Below, piece by piece: positions 21,662 to 24,127 of a stretch of DNA of 24,127 nucleotides. Positions within the stretch are counted from its first letter, which is position 1. Each line of letters opens with the position of its first letter. The position numbers were made by a program, and so were the translations under genes. This DNA is from JBNRMW01 sp050309795 (lineage in GTDB: Bacteria; Bacillota_I; Bacilli_A; Erysipelotrichales; Erysipelotrichaceae), in contig JBNRMW010000025.1 of assembly GCA_050309795.1 (NCBI GenBank), positions 1 through 24,127 on the forward strand, in the 5' to 3' direction. The notes beneath the pieces are model-generated. The model searched no databases, was not told the origin of the DNA, and saw only the letters and a list, made by a program, of their open reading frames with translations.

Positions 21662-23647
21662 ATGACGGACGTTCATCAACACAATCATCACAAACATCAT
21701 GACCACCACGGTCATCACGAAAATCACCATCACGGTGATTTTAAAACCATTTTTATACGAAGTTTGCCTATTGGTCTGATCATTATGATCTTGTCACCGA
21801 TGATGGGAATCACCTTGCCATTTCAATTCACCTTTGCTTACTCTGATCTTCTGGTTGGTGCTTTAGCGACTGTTTTATTAATATATGGCGGTAAACCTTT
21901 TTTTCAAGGCGCAGTGCAGGAGTTTCAACAAAAGTCGTTAGGTATGATGGCTCTAGTTTCTTTGGGGTTGGCCGTTTCCTATCTATATAGTATCTATACA
22001 CTCATTGCTCGCTATCTTAACCAACAAATGGTGATGGATTTCTTTTTTGAATTCGCGTCGCTAATTTTAATTATGTTGCTAGGCCATTGGATTGAGATGA
22101 AAGCCCTTGGTCAAGCTCAAGACGCTCAGCAGGCGTTGGCTCAACTCATTCCTAAACAAGCTCAACTTGTATTAGAAGACCACTCGATCGTTGAAGTAGA
22201 GGTCAGTGCCTTAAAAATTGGTGATGTCATCCGCGTTCAAGCAGGGGAGAACATCGCTGCGGATGGCACCATTGTTGTCGGAAATTCGCGAGTGAATGAA
22301 TCTTTATTAACCGGTGAATCCAAGCCAGTTGAAAAAAATAGTGGAGATTTCGTTATTGGTGGTTCGACCAATGGCGAAGGGCTTTTGTTTATACGTATAG
22401 AACAAATGGGTGAACAGTCTTTTATCGCTCAAGTTCGTACTTTAATTCAACAAGCTCAAAGCCAACCGTCGCGAGCTGAAAACATGGCCCATAAAGTCGC
22501 GGGTTGGTTATTTTATATTGCGGTTGGCGTCGCGTTGCTTGCTTTTGTTATATGGATATCGATTCGTGATTTTACAACAGCAACCCAATATTTAGTGACA
22601 ACCTTGGTTATTGCTTGTCCACACGCCCTTGGCCTAGCAATCCCTTTAGTCGTCGCCCGTAGCACCAGTCTTGGTGCCCAACGGGGATTGTTAGTAAAGA
22701 ATCGCCAAGCCTTAGAACTTGCGAGTCGCGCCGATGTCATGATTCTGGATAAAACTGGTACATTAACGACAGGTGAATTTAAAGTTCTCGATATTGAGGT
22801 TTTAGAACCATCCCATACTCGAGTGGAAATTATTGGATTAATGGCTGGATTAGAAATGGGGTCGAGTCATCCGATTGCTCAGTCGATCTTAGCATATGCT
22901 CAAATTCAAGCCATTGTACCCTTAAACGTTGTGGACTTGGAAGTAATCAGTGGTGCTGGAGTCAAGGGCCGTTATCAGGAGAAAGAATACCAACTCATAA
23001 GTGAAAAGGCATTTGGTCAACCGTTATCTTATTCAACAATTTTAGACACGACCGTCAGTGTTTTAATTGAAGAGGGAAAACCCATTGGCCTTGTTTTTCT
23101 CGGAGACGAAATAAAACCAACGAGCATGACACTGATTCAATCTTTAAAGAATCGTCATATCCAACCACTAATGGCAACCGGTGATAACCGAAAAGCCGCT
23201 CAAAAAGTCGCCCAACATTTAGGGATGTCCTTTTTGGCAAATCAATCCCCGCAAGATAAATACAAGTTGATTGAACAAAAGATGCGCGATAATCAAACCG
23301 TGATTATGGTTGGTGATGGGATTAATGATGCGCCATCCTTAGCGTTAGCCGATGTTGGGGTGGCTATTGGAGCAGGAACCCAGGTGGCCCTGGATTCTGC
23401 GGATATTATATTGACGCAGTCAGATCCTGCCGATGTGCAGGCATTGTTGATGTTATCGGCGAAGACGAATACAAAAATGCGTCAGAATTTATGGTGGGGT
23501 GCGGGGTACAACTTTGTGGCGATTCCTTTGGCTGCCGGTTTACTTGCTCCTTTGGGCCTTTCTTTAACTCCAGCTATCGGAGCCATCTTGATGTCTTTGT
23601 CGACGATTATTGTGGCGATTAATGCGATGGCTTTGAAATTAGATTAG
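21662..23647 (+). CDS. copB: CopB-type heavy-metal P-type ATPase (P1B-3)
   Basis: A membrane pump of 661 residues exporting copper or silver. P-type ATPase motifs are complete: TGES (217-220), phosphorylated Asp363 in DKTGTLT, HP (403-404) in 'SSHPIA', 'ATGDN' and 'GDGINDAP'. The transmembrane metal motif is CPH (319-321), not CPC, and the late helix carries 'YNFVAIPLAAG', both typical of subgroup P1B-3 (CopB). The N-terminus has no CxxC metal domain; instead 13 of residues 5-24 are His, another CopB trait. It has its own promoter. No metal regulator or chaperone gene lies nearby; the window ends with an rRNA operon. Cu(II), Cu(I) and Ag(I) cannot be told apart from sequence. Confidence 0.94.
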   Translation: MTDVHQHNHHKHHDHHGHHENHHHGDFKTIFIRSLPIGLIIMILSPMMGITLPFQFTFAYSDLLVGALATVLLIYGGKPFFQGAVQEFQQKSLGMMALVSLGLAVSYLYSIYTLIARYLNQQMVMDFFFEFASLILIMLLGHWIEMKALGQAQDAQQALAQLIPKQAQLVLEDHSIVEVEVSALKIGDVIRVQAGENIAADGTIVVGNSRVNESLLTGESKPVEKNSGDFVIGGSTNGEGLLFIRIEQMGEQSFIAQVRTLIQQAQSQPSRAENMAHKVAGWLFYIAVGVALLAFVIWISIRDFTTATQYLVTTLVIACPHALGLAIPLVVARSTSLGAQRGLLVKNRQALELASRADVMILDKTGTLTTGEFKVLDIEVLEPSHTRVEIIGLMAGLEMGSSHPIAQSILAYAQIQAIVPLNVVDLEVISGAGVKGRYQEKEYQLISEKAFGQPLSYSTILDTTVSVLIEEGKPIGLVFLGDEIKPTSMTLIQSLKNRHIQPLMATGDNRKAAQKVAQHLGMSFLANQSPQDKYKLIEQKMRDNQTVIMVGDGINDAPSLALADVGVAIGAGTQVALDSADIILTQSDPADVQALLMLSAKTNTKMRQNLWWGAGYNFVAIPLAAGLLAPLGLSLTPAIGAILMSLSTIIVAINAMALKLD

Positions 23648-23718
23648 TTATTTGGTTCATCGTTCACTGGCGTTTATTTCAATCAAAAAGGTAGTAAGTT
23701 TTTTTGAAGTGTTCAATT

Positions 23719-23746
23719 TTGATTTTTGGAAAACTTGTGTTATACT
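23719..23746 (+). promoter_or_regulatory. rRNA operon promoter P1
   Basis: -35 TTGATT (23719-23724), 16-base spacer, extended -10 TG-T-TATACT (23741-23746). The 370 bases between copB and 16S contain no gene; they hold the two promoters and leader. Confidence 0.7.
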
Positions 23747-23767
23747 ATTAGAGCACTCACTTTGCCG

Positions 23768-23784
23768 TGTTTACCTTCGGTAAA
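23768..23784 (+). other. Small hairpin between the two rRNA promoters
   Basis: TTTACC / GGTAAA close around TTC in the transcript from P1. It lacks a T run and is not a typical terminator. Confidence 0.4.
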
Positions 23785-23860
23785 TATGAGGTGAATTCGT
23801 CGTTAAAAATCAAATAAAACAGACCGGTTTAAAAACTTTTCGTTTTTACAACGAATTGTG

Positions 23861-23889
23861 TTGACAACCCGATTTTGATTTGATACACT
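23861..23889 (+). promoter_or_regulatory. rRNA operon promoter P2
   Basis: Consensus -35 TTGACA (23861-23866), 17-base spacer, -10 TACACT (23884-23889). Expected start near 23895-23896 (A/G). Confidence 0.88.
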
Positions 23890-23918
23890 AAGCGAGCGCT
23901 CAAGGAGAGTGCGAAGAG

Positions 23919-24015
23919 ATCTTTGAAAACTAAACAGCAACATACAACGTCAGAAATTGAGATTTTCTCTAAGATTCGCAAGGGAATTAGAGATACATAG
24001 AAATAATGAGCAAAT
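23919..24015 (+). promoter_or_regulatory. rRNA leader with boxA-like element and processing hairpin
   Basis: ATCTTTGAAAACTAAACA (from 23919) resembles the boxA antitermination element of Bacillota rRNA leaders. TCTCTAA (23966-23972) pairs with TTAGAGA (23987-23993), forming a leader hairpin before the mature 16S end. Confidence 0.6.

Positions 24016-24127
<112 letters not shown>

Overview
The window reads as a chromosomal segment of a low- to mid-GC Bacillota (Firmicutes) bacterium with a cell wall. Evidence for this: strong AGGAGG-type ribosome binding sites, sigma-A-like promoters, an LPQTG sortase-anchored surface protein, remnants of a SigI/RsgI pair, CCA-encoding tRNA genes, and the 5' end of a Bacillota-type 16S rRNA at the right edge. 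TGA is almost unused as a stop (1 of 17 apparently intact genes), but intact genes use TGG for Trp, so the standard code applies. I cannot name the genus; a lineage near the Erysipelotrichia/Mollicutes neighbourhood is only a guess.

Layout. 1-2075: the tail of a ChrA chromate transporter, then pepD. 2123-3787: a decayed sigI-rsgI pair (sigma factor plus membrane anti-sigma) broken by four in-frame stops and one single-base frameshift, with an unusual Asp/Ser/Tyr-rich tail. 3852-7570: an alpha/beta hydrolase, an MtaD-like deaminase, ttcA and pgsA. 7608-10587: tRNA genes for Phe, fMet, Ile2(CAU), Ser, Ile, Ala, Met, Pro, Arg, Leu and Cys in three blocks, interleaved with tpx and an unfamiliar papain-like/C39-like peptidase. 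10610-13921: a structured leader and a 1014-residue Cna-B (SpaA-like) repeat adhesin. 13970-19948: ald, pepF, an MscS-family channel, pepT and a hemolysin-III (PAQR) protein. 20133-23647: tRNA-Leu(CAA), an XRE regulator, rluF and a CopB-type metal ATPase. 23719-24127: tandem rRNA promoters, leader and the 16S start.

How the genes fit together. Three peptidases (PepD, PepT, PepF), alanine dehydrogenase and the possible C39-like peptidase suggest an organism that uses peptides and amino acids. tRNA genes, tRNA modification (TtcA), rRNA modification (RluF) and rRNA make this a translation-heavy neighbourhood. The surface adhesin and the lost SigI/RsgI envelope-sensing pair are the accessory features.

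The points most worth following are the sigI-rsgI decay with its odd ectodomain, the adhesin's thioester-like N-terminal domain in which the partner Gln seems to be Tyr, a perfect hairpin between a strong Shine-Dalgarno sequence and the adhesin start codon, and two probable leaderless mRNAs (ttcA and the C39-like gene). I found no CRISPR array, insertion sequence, prophage or clear multi-gene new system.
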